From assembly GCA_004791255.1 (NCBI GenBank), contig SRUQ01000011.1, forward strand, positions 175,487-239,486: DNA of 64,000 nucleotides, in the 5' to 3' direction. A program made the position numbers and the translations under genes. Source of the stretch: a bacterium M00.F.Ca.ET.205.01.1.1 (lineage in GTDB: Bacteria; Pseudomonadota; Alphaproteobacteria; Rhizobiales; Rhizobiaceae). The notes below the pieces were generated by a model, which saw only the letters and a list, made by a program, of their open reading frames with translations, searched no databases and was not told where the DNA came from. Of this stretch, positions 46,460 through 54,721 are shown piece by piece (position 1 is the first letter of the stretch; each line of letters starts with the position of its first letter).

Positions 46460-46675
46460 TCACCGTTCTCCCCGAACGGCAGATTCCAAGTCCAGAATGA
46501 AGCGGGTTTCATCGATCTTATGCTCGCGGCACGCTTCGGCCACTGTATGGAAAGTCCCGATCGGACAGCCCACGCAAAGCATCCTGTGGCTCAGCACCAC
46601 TTGCACCGTTGCCGGCCATTTTCTCATGATCTCGTCGACGACCATATCGGGACCGATCGAACTGAGTTCCTTCAA
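46460..46675 (-). CDS. DUF1858 domain protein
   Basis: Protein of 71 residues with the DUF1858 pattern (VDEIMRKWPATVQVVLSH, then CVGCPIGTFHTVAEACREH). The CxxC-plus-C cysteines may bind a metal or Fe-S centre; the domain also occurs in ScdA/YtfE-type repair proteins. An NnrR box 57 nt upstream makes it a member of the NO regulon. It converges with nnrR (3-nt gap). Confidence 0.9.
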   Translation of the reverse strand: MKELSSIGPDMVVDEIMRKWPATVQVVLSHRMLCVGCPIGTFHTVAEACREHKIDETRFILDLESAVRGER

Positions 46676-46732
46676 GATGCAGTCTCCGCGATTTGCGAAG
46701 CCTCGTCATACGCCCCGCCCGCGCCGCCTTCG

Positions 46733-46746
46733 TTGCGCTTTCGCAA
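46733..46746 (-). promoter_or_regulatory. NnrR box (DUF1858 gene)
   Basis: TTGCG-CTTT-CGCAA, perfect arms identical to the paz/nnrR box, 57 nt before the DUF1858 start and remote from any rightward gene. Confidence 0.87.
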
Positions 46747-46840
46747 CTTCACGGAACCAGCGCTGAACCTCTCGGGGCAGGATTATGTGCGTGAGGAAAG
46801 GGACCTGCGGCCATCGACCGGATAGAGATATTAAGAACGG

Positions 46841-47536
46841 TCAGACGGCAGTCCCGACGACGGCACCGATACCGGCGGTCAACGCCATTGCCAGGGCGCC
46901 CCAGAAGGTGACGCGAACCGTCGCCCTCAGCACATTGGCGCCGCCGGCCCTGGCCCCAATGGCGCCCAGCACCGCCAGGAACAGGAGCGAGGCAACAGAC
47001 ACCGTTGCGGCAAGCCAGGCGGCCGGCGAAACAAGCACCATAGCCAATGGCATGGCCGCGCCAACGGAAAATGCGGCCGCCGAGGTCAGCGCGGCCTGGA
47101 TCGGTCTCGCCGTCGTCACTTCCGAAATACCGAGTTCGTCACGTGCGTGGGCGCCAAGCGCGTCCTTGGCCATCAACTGGTCGGCGACCTGCAACGCCAA
47201 CGTTGGCTCCACCCCCCGTTTGACATAGATGTCGGCAAGTTCCTGTCGTTCGAAATCTGGCTGCGTCGCCAGTTCCCCTTTCTCGCGCGCGAGGTCGGCT
47301 TGCTCGGTGTCGGACTGCGAACTGACCGAGACATACTCGCCGGCGGCCATCGACATCGCGCCGGCGACCAGTCCGGCGACGCCGGCCACCAGGACGTTGG
47401 AGGCCGCGGCATTGGCTGCCGCCACGCCAACGATCAGGCTGGCCGTCGAGACAATGCCGTCATTGGCGCCAAGCACGGCAGCGCGCAACCAGCCGATGCG
47501 GGATACAAGGTGGTTTTCACTGTGGAGGCGGCTCAC
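46841..47536 (-). CDS. VIT1/CCC1 family metal transporter
   Basis: Membrane protein of 231 residues. The family motif WLRAAVLGANDGIVSTASLIVGVAAA opens it, followed by MSMAAGEYVSVSSQSDTEQADL, a cytoplasmic helical metal-binding segment (residues about 75-140) and three more transmembrane helices. Homologues move Fe2+ or Mn2+ out of the cytoplasm. GTG 47536 overlaps the stop of the cytochrome b gene, giving translational coupling; the longer reading to 47602 would overlap that gene much further. Confidence 0.9.
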   Translation of the reverse strand: MSRLHSENHLVSRIGWLRAAVLGANDGIVSTASLIVGVAAANAAASNVLVAGVAGLVAGAMSMAAGEYVSVSSQSDTEQADLAREKGELATQPDFERQELADIYVKRGVEPTLALQVADQLMAKDALGAHARDELGISEVTTARPIQAALTSAAAFSVGAAMPLAMVLVSPAAWLAATVSVASLLFLAVLGAIGARAGGANVLRATVRVTFWGALAMALTAGIGAVVGTAV

Positions 47537-48048
47537 GCGCGTCGTCCAGCAGGTCGCAGCATTCTGACGAGCACGTCCGATTTTATGATGAAATGCTGCC
47601 ACAAAGCCGCGACCGCATGGAGGCCGACGACAACGATGATCACCGGCTTGGCGAGTTCGTGAATCTCACCCATCGCTCGAAAGTTGAAGTACCATGCCAG
47701 CGCGCCGGTGATCGGCATCCCGAAAATGAAAAGATACAGCAGGAAATGGGCGGCCGCGGCAATCCGCTTCAGCAGGACACTTTCTTCGGGCGGCGGCGCC
47801 GGCACACCGTCCCGTAGACGGGCTGCAATCCGCCAGATCGCCAGCACCAGAACAGCCAAACCGACATAGACATGAACGTTCGCGTTGAAGATGTCGCCGG
47901 CTGCCGGTTCGGTACCGCGCGAGAACGCCCGATAAGCCGGCTTGATGTCCTCACCTATCACGAGCTGCAGGACGATCAGCACCGCGATAGTCCAATGCAG
48001 CATTATCTGGGCTCGGGTGTATCCGGCCGGCTCGCTGGCAACACTCAT
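47533..48048 (-). CDS. Cytochrome b561-type membrane protein
   Basis: Di-haem b membrane protein of 171 residues with four transmembrane helices. Haem-ligand histidines are in MLHWTIAV, NVHVYVGLAVL, AAAHFLLYLFIFG and VVVGLHAVAALWQH. It could exchange electrons with ubiquinone or a periplasmic partner. It is translationally coupled to a downstream VIT1-type transporter, an unusual pair, and a FixK-like box lies 56 nt upstream. Confidence 0.92.
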   Translation of the reverse strand: MSVASEPAGYTRAQIMLHWTIAVLIVLQLVIGEDIKPAYRAFSRGTEPAAGDIFNANVHVYVGLAVLVLAIWRIAARLRDGVPAPPPEESVLLKRIAAAAHFLLYLFIFGMPITGALAWYFNFRAMGEIHELAKPVIIVVVGLHAVAALWQHFIIKSDVLVRMLRPAGRRA

Positions 48049-48103
48049 CGGCAGCTACCTCGCTTGAAGAGAACCTTCCTACCTTGCCGCTAATGCGACA
48101 ATC

Positions 48104-48117
48104 TTGATCCAGGACAA
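48104..48117 (-). promoter_or_regulatory. Weak FixK/FNR-like box (cytochrome b561-VIT1)
   Basis: TTGAT-CCAG-GACAA has two mismatches in the right arm and lies 55 nt before the cytochrome b start, the same spacing as the better boxes. Confidence 0.5.
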
Positions 48118-48168
48118 ACCAATTTGCCACCTCATTGAGATTTGAAGGCCCTCCGCAGCTCGATCTTG

Positions 48169-48188
48169 GCTGACAGCCAGTTGTCAGC
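48169..48188. promoter_or_regulatory. Palindrome upstream of the flavin module
   Basis: GCTGACA-GCCAGT-TGTCAGC, perfect 7-bp arms, lies 76 nt before the FMN-binding protein gene. It does not resemble the FixK or NnrR boxes and is an operator candidate, possibly for the OmpR-type regulator encoded at 52615-53280. Confidence 0.5.
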
Positions 48189-48264
48189 TTGGTCGTGGGA
48201 TATTGCATCTGAAGCGAACCGAATGGATCGCCGCTGCAAGGCTCAATGTGGAAACAGAATATCG

Positions 48265-49011
48265 ATGAAACAGATTGCGCTGTCGCTTTTCGTGGTCGCC
48301 GCCTCTGGCGCCTATGTCTGGGATCAGGCCGGCAAACGCCCTGCCGACGATGTGCTTGGTTCAGTGTTGCCGGCCGAGGCGACAGAGCTGCCCGCCGCAG
48401 CCGCGCCGAGGTTCCGGACCTTGCCGAAGCCCCTCACACCCCAGGTTACAACAAGATTCCCGATTGCAAAGGAAACGACGGCGGGCATAGCAATTGCCGC
48501 CAAACGGTCAAATGATCCAGCCAAGCGGACGGCGGCTCCGGTGGCGCCACAACCATCGCCAGCACCGCTGCGGCTGCCACTGGCGCCGGCTGGCGCCGAT
48601 CCTGAGTCATCATCGCCTTCATTCGCAGTGACTCCAGCCGTCTACATACCTGTCCCGCAGCCGAGGCCGGCATATCCGGACGCGCCTGCACGTCTTGTCC
48701 CGGCGGGTATGAAGGTCGTCACACAGGGCTACGCCGACGGCGTCTACACTGGCCCGCCCGCCGATGCCTATTACGGCATCATCCAGATCCAGGCCCTTGT
48801 ACAGGGTGGGCAACTCACGGCGCTGAAGGTGCTCAAATACCCATCCGACCGCCGCACCTCCATCAACATCAACAGGCAAGCGCTACCCATGCTGCGCGAT
48901 GAAGCTATCCGCGCCCAAGGCGCCAATGTCGACATTATTTCGGGTGCGACGCTCACCAGCAGGGCCTTTATCCAGTCGCTGCGCGGCGCGCTGAACAAGG
49001 CGTCGTCCTAG
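48265..49011 (+). CDS. Membrane-anchored FMN-binding-domain protein
   Basis: Protein of 248 residues: an N-terminal membrane anchor (QIALSLFVVAASGAYVW), a Pro/Ala-rich linker (about 85-145) and a C-terminal FMN-binding domain like NqrC/RnfG. The flavinylation motif SGATLTS is at residues 226-232, with T229 the likely FMN acceptor. It should carry electrons outside the inner membrane. ATG 48265 gives the anchor; the upstream frame from 48142 crosses the palindrome and is rejected. ApbE follows 4 nt later. Confidence 0.88.
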   Translation: MKQIALSLFVVAASGAYVWDQAGKRPADDVLGSVLPAEATELPAAAAPRFRTLPKPLTPQVTTRFPIAKETTAGIAIAAKRSNDPAKRTAAPVAPQPSPAPLRLPLAPAGADPESSSPSFAVTPAVYIPVPQPRPAYPDAPARLVPAGMKVVTQGYADGVYTGPPADAYYGIIQIQALVQGGQLTALKVLKYPSDRRTSININRQALPMLRDEAIRAQGANVDIISGATLTSRAFIQSLRGALNKASS

Positions 49012-49015
49012 TTCC

Positions 49016-49759
49016 ATGCGCGAGACGCGAATTTTGATGGGCATGCCCATTACCGTCGATCTCGGCGGGGCGTCGAACGCTGAACTGATCGACGCGGTCT
49101 TCGGCTATTTCGAGCACATCGACCGGCGCTTCAGCACATACCGGGATGACAGTGAAATCACGGCCATCAACCGCGGCGACGTTCCGGTCGTCGACTGGAG
49201 TGGCGAGATGATGGAAGTGTTCGCTCTCGCGCGACAGACGGAGGACGAGACGGACGGATACTTCGATATTCGCAAGCCCGACGGGTCGCTCGATCCTTCC
49301 GGCATCGTCAAGGGCTGGGGCATTCGCAATGCGGCGGGGATTGTTCAGCGAGCCGGCATCGGCGATTTCTTCATCGAGGCGGGAGGCGACGTCCAGTCCT
49401 GCGGCAAGAATGCCTCGGGCCAGGACTGGAGCGTCGGCATCCGCAATCCCTTCAACGCCGGCGAGATCGTAAAGGTCGTCTATCCCCGCGGTCGCGGAGT
49501 CGCGACCTCGGGCAACTATGTCCGCGGTCAACACATCTACAACCCGCATGCAATTGGTAGCCCGATCCAGGACATCGTCAGCCTGACCGTCATCGGCGCC
49601 GACGTGCTCGAAGCCGATCGTTTCGCCACCGCTGCCTTCGCAATGGGCCGCGACGGCATTCTCTTTCTCGAACAGACACCCGGCCTGGAGGGATATGTCA
49701 TCGGCACCAACGGCCGCGCCACGCCGACAACCGGGTTCGGAGCCCTTTGCCTGCCATGA
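49016..49759 (+). CDS. apbE: FAD:protein FMN transferase (ApbE), no signal peptide
   Basis: ApbE-type flavin transferase of 247 residues that attaches FMN from FAD to Ser/Thr in SGA(S/T) motifs; the preceding gene encodes the obvious substrate. Motifs seen are FSTYRDDSEITAIN, PSGIVKGWGI, FFIEAGGDVQSCGK, GVATSGNY and the Mg-site region ADRFATAAFAMG. It is about 100 residues shorter than E. coli ApbE and has no N-terminal signal or lipobox; no start codon lies further upstream in frame. It overlaps the next gene by 4 nt. Confidence 0.9.
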   Translation: MRETRILMGMPITVDLGGASNAELIDAVFGYFEHIDRRFSTYRDDSEITAINRGDVPVVDWSGEMMEVFALARQTEDETDGYFDIRKPDGSLDPSGIVKGWGIRNAAGIVQRAGIGDFFIEAGGDVQSCGKNASGQDWSVGIRNPFNAGEIVKVVYPRGRGVATSGNYVRGQHIYNPHAIGSPIQDIVSLTVIGADVLEADRFATAAFAMGRDGILFLEQTPGLEGYVIGTNGRATPTTGFGALCLP

Positions 49760-51267
49760 TCAAAACGATTGACCGATTTCTCGATCACCTGACCATGTAC
49801 AGGCTGGTCCTCTACTATCTGATGGCGCTGGTCAGCGCAGCGTTCGTGCTGGGCTTCGTCAAGCTGGTGCCACATGATCCGATTGCGCTGGCCTTTACGA
49901 CAGCGTTGGCGTTGGCGGCCTGCTGGATCACCAACAAGGTCTTTACGCGGACCTTTGCAGTCCCGGCCAACAACGAGTCCGTCTACATCACCGCGCTCAT
50001 CCTGGCGCTTGTCCTCGATCCGGTGGCCGCCACGGATATCAAGGGGATCGCGGCAGTCGCCTTCGCGTCCGTCTGGGCGATTTCATCCAAATTCATTCTC
50101 GCCGTTGGCCGGAAGCACCTTTTCAATCCAGCTGCCCTGGGCGTGGCGCTATCCGCGCTGCTGCTCGACCAACCGGCCACCTGGTGGGTCGGGGGCAATC
50201 TGCCCTTGCTTCCGCTTGTGCTCGTCGGCGGCATCCTCGTGGTGCGGAAATTGCGCCGGCTTGATCTTGTCTCGACCTTCATTGTCGTTACGTTGGCGAC
50301 CATCCTGGCCACCACCGATCCGTCGCAATATCGCGCGCCGCTTGCGGAGACACTGGGTTCGTCGCCTCTGCTGTTCTTTGCTTTCGTGATGCTGACCGAG
50401 CCGCTGACCGCGCCGACGATGCGATGGCCGCGTATCGCCTTTGCCGCCATCGTCGGCTTTCTGTTCGCTCCCAACATCCATATCGGCTCGTTCTATTTCA
50501 CACCGGAACTTGCGCTGCTCGCGGGCAACCTCTTTGCCTACGCGGCAAGCCCCAAGGGACGCTTCGTGCTGACCCTTGAACGCATCGAGCAATCGGCCGT
50601 CGACAGCTTTGATTTCATCTTCCGGTCGCCGCGCAAGCTTGCCTTCGAAGCCGGCCAGTATCTCGAATGGACGCTTGGCCTTGATCATGCAGACAATCGC
50701 GGCAACCGCCGCTATTTCACGGTTGCATCGGCGCCTACGGAGGAAACGGTCCGCCTCGGCGTCAAATTCTATCCGCAATCGAGCGCCTTCAAGCGCGAAT
50801 TGATGAGCATGAAGCCAGGCGGCACGATCCATGCCGCCCAACTGGCCGGCGACTTCACGCTACCCGCCAGGCGTGAAACCAAGATCGCCTTCCTGGCCGG
50901 AGGCATCGGCATCACACCGTTCCGCTCCATGCTGCAATATCTGCTCGACCGCAAGGAGCGGCGGCCGATCGTCATCCTCTACGGAACCGAGAGCCAGCAG
51001 GACATTGCCTATCGCGACGTGCTTGGCGCCGCCAGGCAGGAGCTTGGAATCAAGACGGTTCACGCTGTGGCGCGCGGTGGCGCGCGGAGCCAGTACCCCG
51101 GATACATCGACGAGCGGCTAATACGTCTGGCCATGCCCGACTACCTTGAACGCACCTCCTACATTTCCGGCCCGCAGGCGATGGTCACGGCGCTGCGCCT
51201 GAAACTGCTCTCCATGGGCGTTCGCCGCTCGAAGATAAAGGTCGACTATTTCCCGGGCTTTGCGTGA
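49756..51267 (+). CDS. NqrB/RnfD-like membrane domain fused to FAD/NAD(P)H reductase
   Basis: Fusion of 503 residues. Residues about 15-270 form roughly nine transmembrane helices resembling NqrB/RnfD (KHLFNPAALGVALSALLL; VMLTEPLTAPTMRWPRI). Residues about 275-503 form a ferredoxin-NADP-reductase module with FAD motif RYFTVASAP, NAD(P) motif LAGGIGITPFRSM and C-terminal SGPQAMV. It could pass electrons from NAD(P)H across the membrane to the covalent FMN of the first gene product. No SGAT flavin site is visible within it. ATG 49756 overlaps the apbE stop. Confidence 0.88.
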   Translation: MIKTIDRFLDHLTMYRLVLYYLMALVSAAFVLGFVKLVPHDPIALAFTTALALAACWITNKVFTRTFAVPANNESVYITALILALVLDPVAATDIKGIAAVAFASVWAISSKFILAVGRKHLFNPAALGVALSALLLDQPATWWVGGNLPLLPLVLVGGILVVRKLRRLDLVSTFIVVTLATILATTDPSQYRAPLAETLGSSPLLFFAFVMLTEPLTAPTMRWPRIAFAAIVGFLFAPNIHIGSFYFTPELALLAGNLFAYAASPKGRFVLTLERIEQSAVDSFDFIFRSPRKLAFEAGQYLEWTLGLDHADNRGNRRYFTVASAPTEETVRLGVKFYPQSSAFKRELMSMKPGGTIHAAQLAGDFTLPARRETKIAFLAGGIGITPFRSMLQYLLDRKERRPIVILYGTESQQDIAYRDVLGAARQELGIKTVHAVARGGARSQYPGYIDERLIRLAMPDYLERTSYISGPQAMVTALRLKLLSMGVRRSKIKVDYFPGFA

Positions 51268-51274
51268 GGCCCGC

Positions 51275-52615
51275 TCAACCGTGTCGCGGCAACGAAATGA
51301 TCACGACCAGACCCGGATCGGCGTTGGTCATGGCAAGGCATCCGCCATAGGCTTCAACAATGTCTGAAACGATGGCAAGGCCAAGGCCACTGCTGCCGCC
51401 CTTGCTGTCGAGCTGGACGCCACGCGACAGGGCCGACTGCCGATCGGCATCCGGTATACCCGGGCCATCATCAGCGACAGTGACGGTCACCTCGTCCCTG
51501 GTGGTGGATGCACCGACACGGACCGACGACTTTGCATAGCGTGCGGCATTCTCGATCAGGTTGCCGAGAATCTCGGACAGGTCGCCTTCGTCGATTGGCG
51601 CCTTCAAATCCTCCGCGACCTCGATTTTGAACGAGAGCTGCTTGCCGCTTGGCGTCCTGCTGACGACGGCAACGACGCCGGCAGCGACATCCGATACGCG
51701 GCAGGAGGCCTTGCCTGAGACGCCGGGCGCGAGGCGGGCGCGGGCGAGCTCCCTCTCGACATGGCGCCGGATCGCAGCGGCGCTCTTCTCGATCTCATAG
51801 GCCAGTTCCGTCTCGCCTTTTTTTCTCAATGCGCGGATGTCGGCTGAGAGGACTTGCAATGGTGTTTTAAGGCCGTGCGCGAGATCGGTGGCGCGCGAAC
51901 GGGCTCGCGCAAGAGCCTTCTCCTGGGCGTCGAGAAGACGATTGATTTCGTCTGCCAGCGGCTGGACCTCGCTTGGCGCCGCCACCTCAAGCCGCGCCGT
52001 TCGCTGCGCGATCACGTTTCTGACGGCGACCCTCAAGGTCTCCAGCGGTGCAAGACCGACGGTGATCTGGATGAAAAACGCAGCCATGAGAACCGCGGCA
52101 AGCATCAGCAGGGCTGGAGCAAGATCGCGAACATATTCGCTTACAGACGCTTGAACGGTTCGATGATCTTCCGCCACGATGGCGCGAAACGACCGGCCGC
52201 CGTCGACGATCGTGCGCTCGACCGCGATGCTAAGATCCCCACCAGGGCCCTTGAATTCTTCGACTTTCCGCAGCTCGCCACCTGCGCTCCGGGCAGGGAG
52301 AGCCAGCTTGGCATCCCACAACGATCGCGACCGCTCGATATCGCCGGTGACGACATTCTCGACCTGCCAGTAGTAACCCGACAGCGGATTGGCGAAACGC
52401 GGGTCGGTGAGCACCGGAGTCACGACAAGGCGACCATCGCTTGTGAAGGTCGTCGCGCCGATCAGTTCGTTGAGGTCGACCGTCAGCTCGCCCACCACGC
52501 GCCGCTCGACGTGAAGTTCGAACAAATAGCGCAAGCCGACGCCTGCTACGGCGAGCGCGACAAGGATCGAAATCGTTGCCGCCATCCACAGCCTGAAGCG
52601 GATCGAGTTGCCCAT
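51275..52615 (-). CDS. PhoQ-like sensor histidine kinase
   Basis: Kinase of 446 residues: transmembrane helix 10-32, periplasmic sensor domain, second helix about 165-187, HAMP-like linker, H-box DLAHGLKTPLQVL with H247, N-box ILGNLIENAARYA and G-boxes DDGPGIP and GSSGLGLAIV. It overlaps the response regulator gene by one base. It converges with the flavin-module operon, 7 nt apart. The stimulus is unknown. Confidence 0.93.
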   Translation of the reverse strand: MGNSIRFRLWMAATISILVALAVAGVGLRYLFELHVERRVVGELTVDLNELIGATTFTSDGRLVVTPVLTDPRFANPLSGYYWQVENVVTGDIERSRSLWDAKLALPARSAGGELRKVEEFKGPGGDLSIAVERTIVDGGRSFRAIVAEDHRTVQASVSEYVRDLAPALLMLAAVLMAAFFIQITVGLAPLETLRVAVRNVIAQRTARLEVAAPSEVQPLADEINRLLDAQEKALARARSRATDLAHGLKTPLQVLSADIRALRKKGETELAYEIEKSAAAIRRHVERELARARLAPGVSGKASCRVSDVAAGVVAVVSRTPSGKQLSFKIEVAEDLKAPIDEGDLSEILGNLIENAARYAKSSVRVGASTTRDEVTVTVADDGPGIPDADRQSALSRGVQLDSKGGSSGLGLAIVSDIVEAYGGCLAMTNADPGLVVIISLPRHG

Positions 52616-53280
52616 CAGGCGGCATCATCGGGCATCAGATACCCGAAGCCACGCCGCGTTTCGATGACATCGCTGCCGAGTTTTCGTCGCAGCCGCGCAA
52701 CGATGACCTCGATCGTGTTCGGATCGCGATCATTCCCTGAGTCATACAAATGCTCGGCAAGTTCGGTCGGCGCCACCACACGTCCGGCGTGATGCATCAG
52801 AAACGACACGAGCCGGTATTCCAGCGGCGAAAGCGAAATGGGAACGCCACGCAGCGAGATACGCATCTGGCGTGTGTCCAGCAGCAACGGCCCGGACTTC
52901 AACACGGGTGCCGACTGCCCGGCCGAGCGCCGCAGGATTGCCCGCAAACGGGCGAGCAGTTCTTCCATCTCGAAAGGTTTGGGGAGATAGTCATCCGCAC
53001 CGGAATTGATCCCGTCCACGCGTTCGGTCCACATACCCCTTGCGGTCAGGATGAGAACTGGAAACCGGCGCGCGTTGGCCCGCCAGCGCTTCAACACCGT
53101 AAGACCATCGAGTTTGGGGAGGCCGAGGTCCAGAATGGCGGCATCATAGTTTTCCACGTCGCCGGCGAACCAGGCAGCTTCACCATCGCGCACTATATCG
53201 ACCGCCATTCCGGACGCCTTGAGCGCGGTCGCGATATCGGCTGCTATGCGGGGCTCGTCCTCGGCCAGCAGTATCTTCAT
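52615..53280 (-). CDS. OmpR/PhoP-type response regulator
   Basis: Protein of 221 residues with receiver domain (acidic pair EDE at 6-8, phospho-Asp in AAILDLGLPKLDG, K in LPKPFEME) and a winged-helix output domain (VAPTELAEHLYDSGNDRDPNTIEVIVARLRRKLG). It is cognate to the kinase downstream and overlaps the PepSY gene upstream by 4 nt. Operon order: PepSY, regulator, kinase. Confidence 0.95.
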   Translation of the reverse strand: MKILLAEDEPRIAADIATALKASGMAVDIVRDGEAAWFAGDVENYDAAILDLGLPKLDGLTVLKRWRANARRFPVLILTARGMWTERVDGINSGADDYLPKPFEMEELLARLRAILRRSAGQSAPVLKSGPLLLDTRQMRISLRGVPISLSPLEYRLVSFLMHHAGRVVAPTELAEHLYDSGNDRDPNTIEVIVARLRRKLGSDVIETRRGFGYLMPDDAA

Positions 53281-53606
53281 CGGTCGCCCTCCCCCTCGCG
53301 CATGATGACACCGGCGCCGGCGTCAACGTCGACGGTCTTTCGCCGGCCGTCGGCGTCGACGACCTGGAACCGGTAGACCCATTTGCTGGCCTTGCGGATC
53401 AGATCGACTGCGACGATATCGCCTGGAGCCTGCGCGCGAACGATATCGAGGATATTGGCAAGGCCCCTTATTTCGCCACGCTCATAGAGGTCCAGCGCCC
53501 GGTCGTGGTCGCCATCGTCGTCCTCGTCGGCGCGCGCGGCCAGCGGCTGGGCCAGGACGAGCCCAGCCAGACCTGCTACCGCCAGGCGCTTTAGAATGGC
53601 TCTCAT
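53277..53606 (-). CDS. Small secreted PepSY-domain protein
   Basis: Protein of 109 residues with a signal peptide ending LAARA and a short PepSY-type domain (GEIRGLANILDIVRAQAPGDIVAVDLIRK, VYRFQVVDADGRRKTVDVDAGAGVI). An acidic stretch (DEDDDGDHD) follows the signal. Such proteins often precede PhoPQ-like systems and may modulate the kinase in the periplasm. ATG 53606 is chosen because it begins the signal peptide. Confidence 0.88.
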   Translation of the reverse strand: MRAILKRLAVAGLAGLVLAQPLAARADEDDDGDHDRALDLYERGEIRGLANILDIVRAQAPGDIVAVDLIRKASKWVYRFQVVDADGRRKTVDVDAGAGVIMREGEGDR

Positions 53607-53733
53607 GAACGGTGCATGTCGCACGTCGAAGCTTTCAATCTGCTGACAATCGTCCTCAGCCGGCAGCAAGCAAGGGTTCTCTATCAGGATCGTGGCGTCC
53701 AATCATGGCCGCGTCGAGAAGGATATCGAAACC

Positions 53734-54006
53734 ATGCGCAATTCCATGCTTCTGCTAGCTGTACTCGCGGGCCTGGCGGGCTTTGCCCTGCCTGCGGCCG
53801 CTGAATCGCAGGAAGGGTCATGTGGGGTGCCATCCTCCGCAGCGCCTTCCGGGCCGATCGACCTCGAAGCCATACCGATGCAGGACACGACCGCCCCTAA
53901 GGCCATCAAAGGTGTTGGCGATGTCGAGTGCGATGACAGCCACGTCCTCGACAGAGCCGTTTCCGGCGGCGAGGACGAAGGCGACGCTCCCGGAGACGAC
54001 GACTAA
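53734..54006 (+). CDS. Hypothetical small secreted acidic protein
   Basis: Protein of 90 residues: signal peptide from ATG 53734 (LLLAVLAGLAGFALPAAA), then a low-complexity region with two cysteines (C in EGSCGVP and VECDDSH) and a very acidic tail (GGEDEGDAPGDDD). No family recognised. It is divergent from the PepSY-regulator-kinase operon with 127 nt between, so the same regulator may control it. The acidic tail suggests cation binding. Confidence 0.7.
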   Translation: MRNSMLLLAVLAGLAGFALPAAAESQEGSCGVPSSAAPSGPIDLEAIPMQDTTAPKAIKGVGDVECDDSHVLDRAVSGGEDEGDAPGDDD

Positions 54007-54129
54007 ACTTTCCGACGGCTCTTCGCGACATTTATCCATGTCGCCGCGCCACAGATGCCGCCCACCCACCGAACGCCTCGTCCTGCAAGGCCGCGTGCCT
54101 CCAGTCTGACCTCTGGAGATATTCCTGCC

Positions 54130-54597
54130 ATGATACCTGTCCAGCATATCCATCCCATGCTCGTGCATTTTCCCATTGTCCTCATCTACTCACTGGCGGT
54201 ATTCGACCTTGTCGTGATCGCTCGCGGCAACGCGCTAACCAAGCGTTCCGGGGCGGGGACGATCTCCACTTTTGTCGCCCTCGCAGCCGGGGCTTTCGCC
54301 GTTGGTACCTGGTTCTATGGCGGACTCGCGCTCGATCATGCCGAAGCGGCCGGCTTCAGCAGTGATATAGCGGAGATCCACGAAAGCCTGGGAGGTATCA
54401 CTGCCTTCGCCTTCCTGACCTGGGGACTCGCGAGGCTCGCGCTTTGGATACGCAATCGAGAGTTTCGGGTACTGACGATCGCCATTCCTCTGATCGAAAT
54501 TGGCGGGGCGGTGCTGGTCACTGCGACGGCCTACTATGGTGGACTGCTTGTCTACGAACTTGGCGTGAATGTCGCCAAGACCGCGATCGCCGGTTGA
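54130..54597 (+). CDS. DUF2231 membrane protein
   Basis: Protein of 155 residues with four transmembrane helices and the DUF2231 N-terminal motif HIHPMLVHFPIVL; further histidines (LDHAEAAG, EIHESLGG) could bind haem or metal. Homologues often accompany redox proteins. ATG 54130 begins the motif; the longer frame from 54055 has no fitting sequence. Confidence 0.9.
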   Translation: MIPVQHIHPMLVHFPIVLIYSLAVFDLVVIARGNALTKRSGAGTISTFVALAAGAFAVGTWFYGGLALDHAEAAGFSSDIAEIHESLGGITAFAFLTWGLARLALWIRNREFRVLTIAIPLIEIGGAVLVTATAYYGGLLVYELGVNVAKTAIAG

Positions 54598-54646
54598 TCG
54601 GCACGCGCCGCGTCATTCGCTTTGGACCATTTGCCTCAAAGGCAAA

Positions 54647-54660
54647 ATGATTCAGATCAA
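54647..54660 (+). promoter_or_regulatory. FixK/FNR box (CBS-BON gene)
   Basis: ATGAT-TCAG-ATCAA, one mismatch from consensus, 61 nt before the CBS-BON gene. Confidence 0.78.
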
Positions 54661-54721
54661 GGCGCTTCATGCATGCGCCATCTACGAAACCGGAGGTTGG
54701 AAAGACTTCCGGAGAGCGAAC

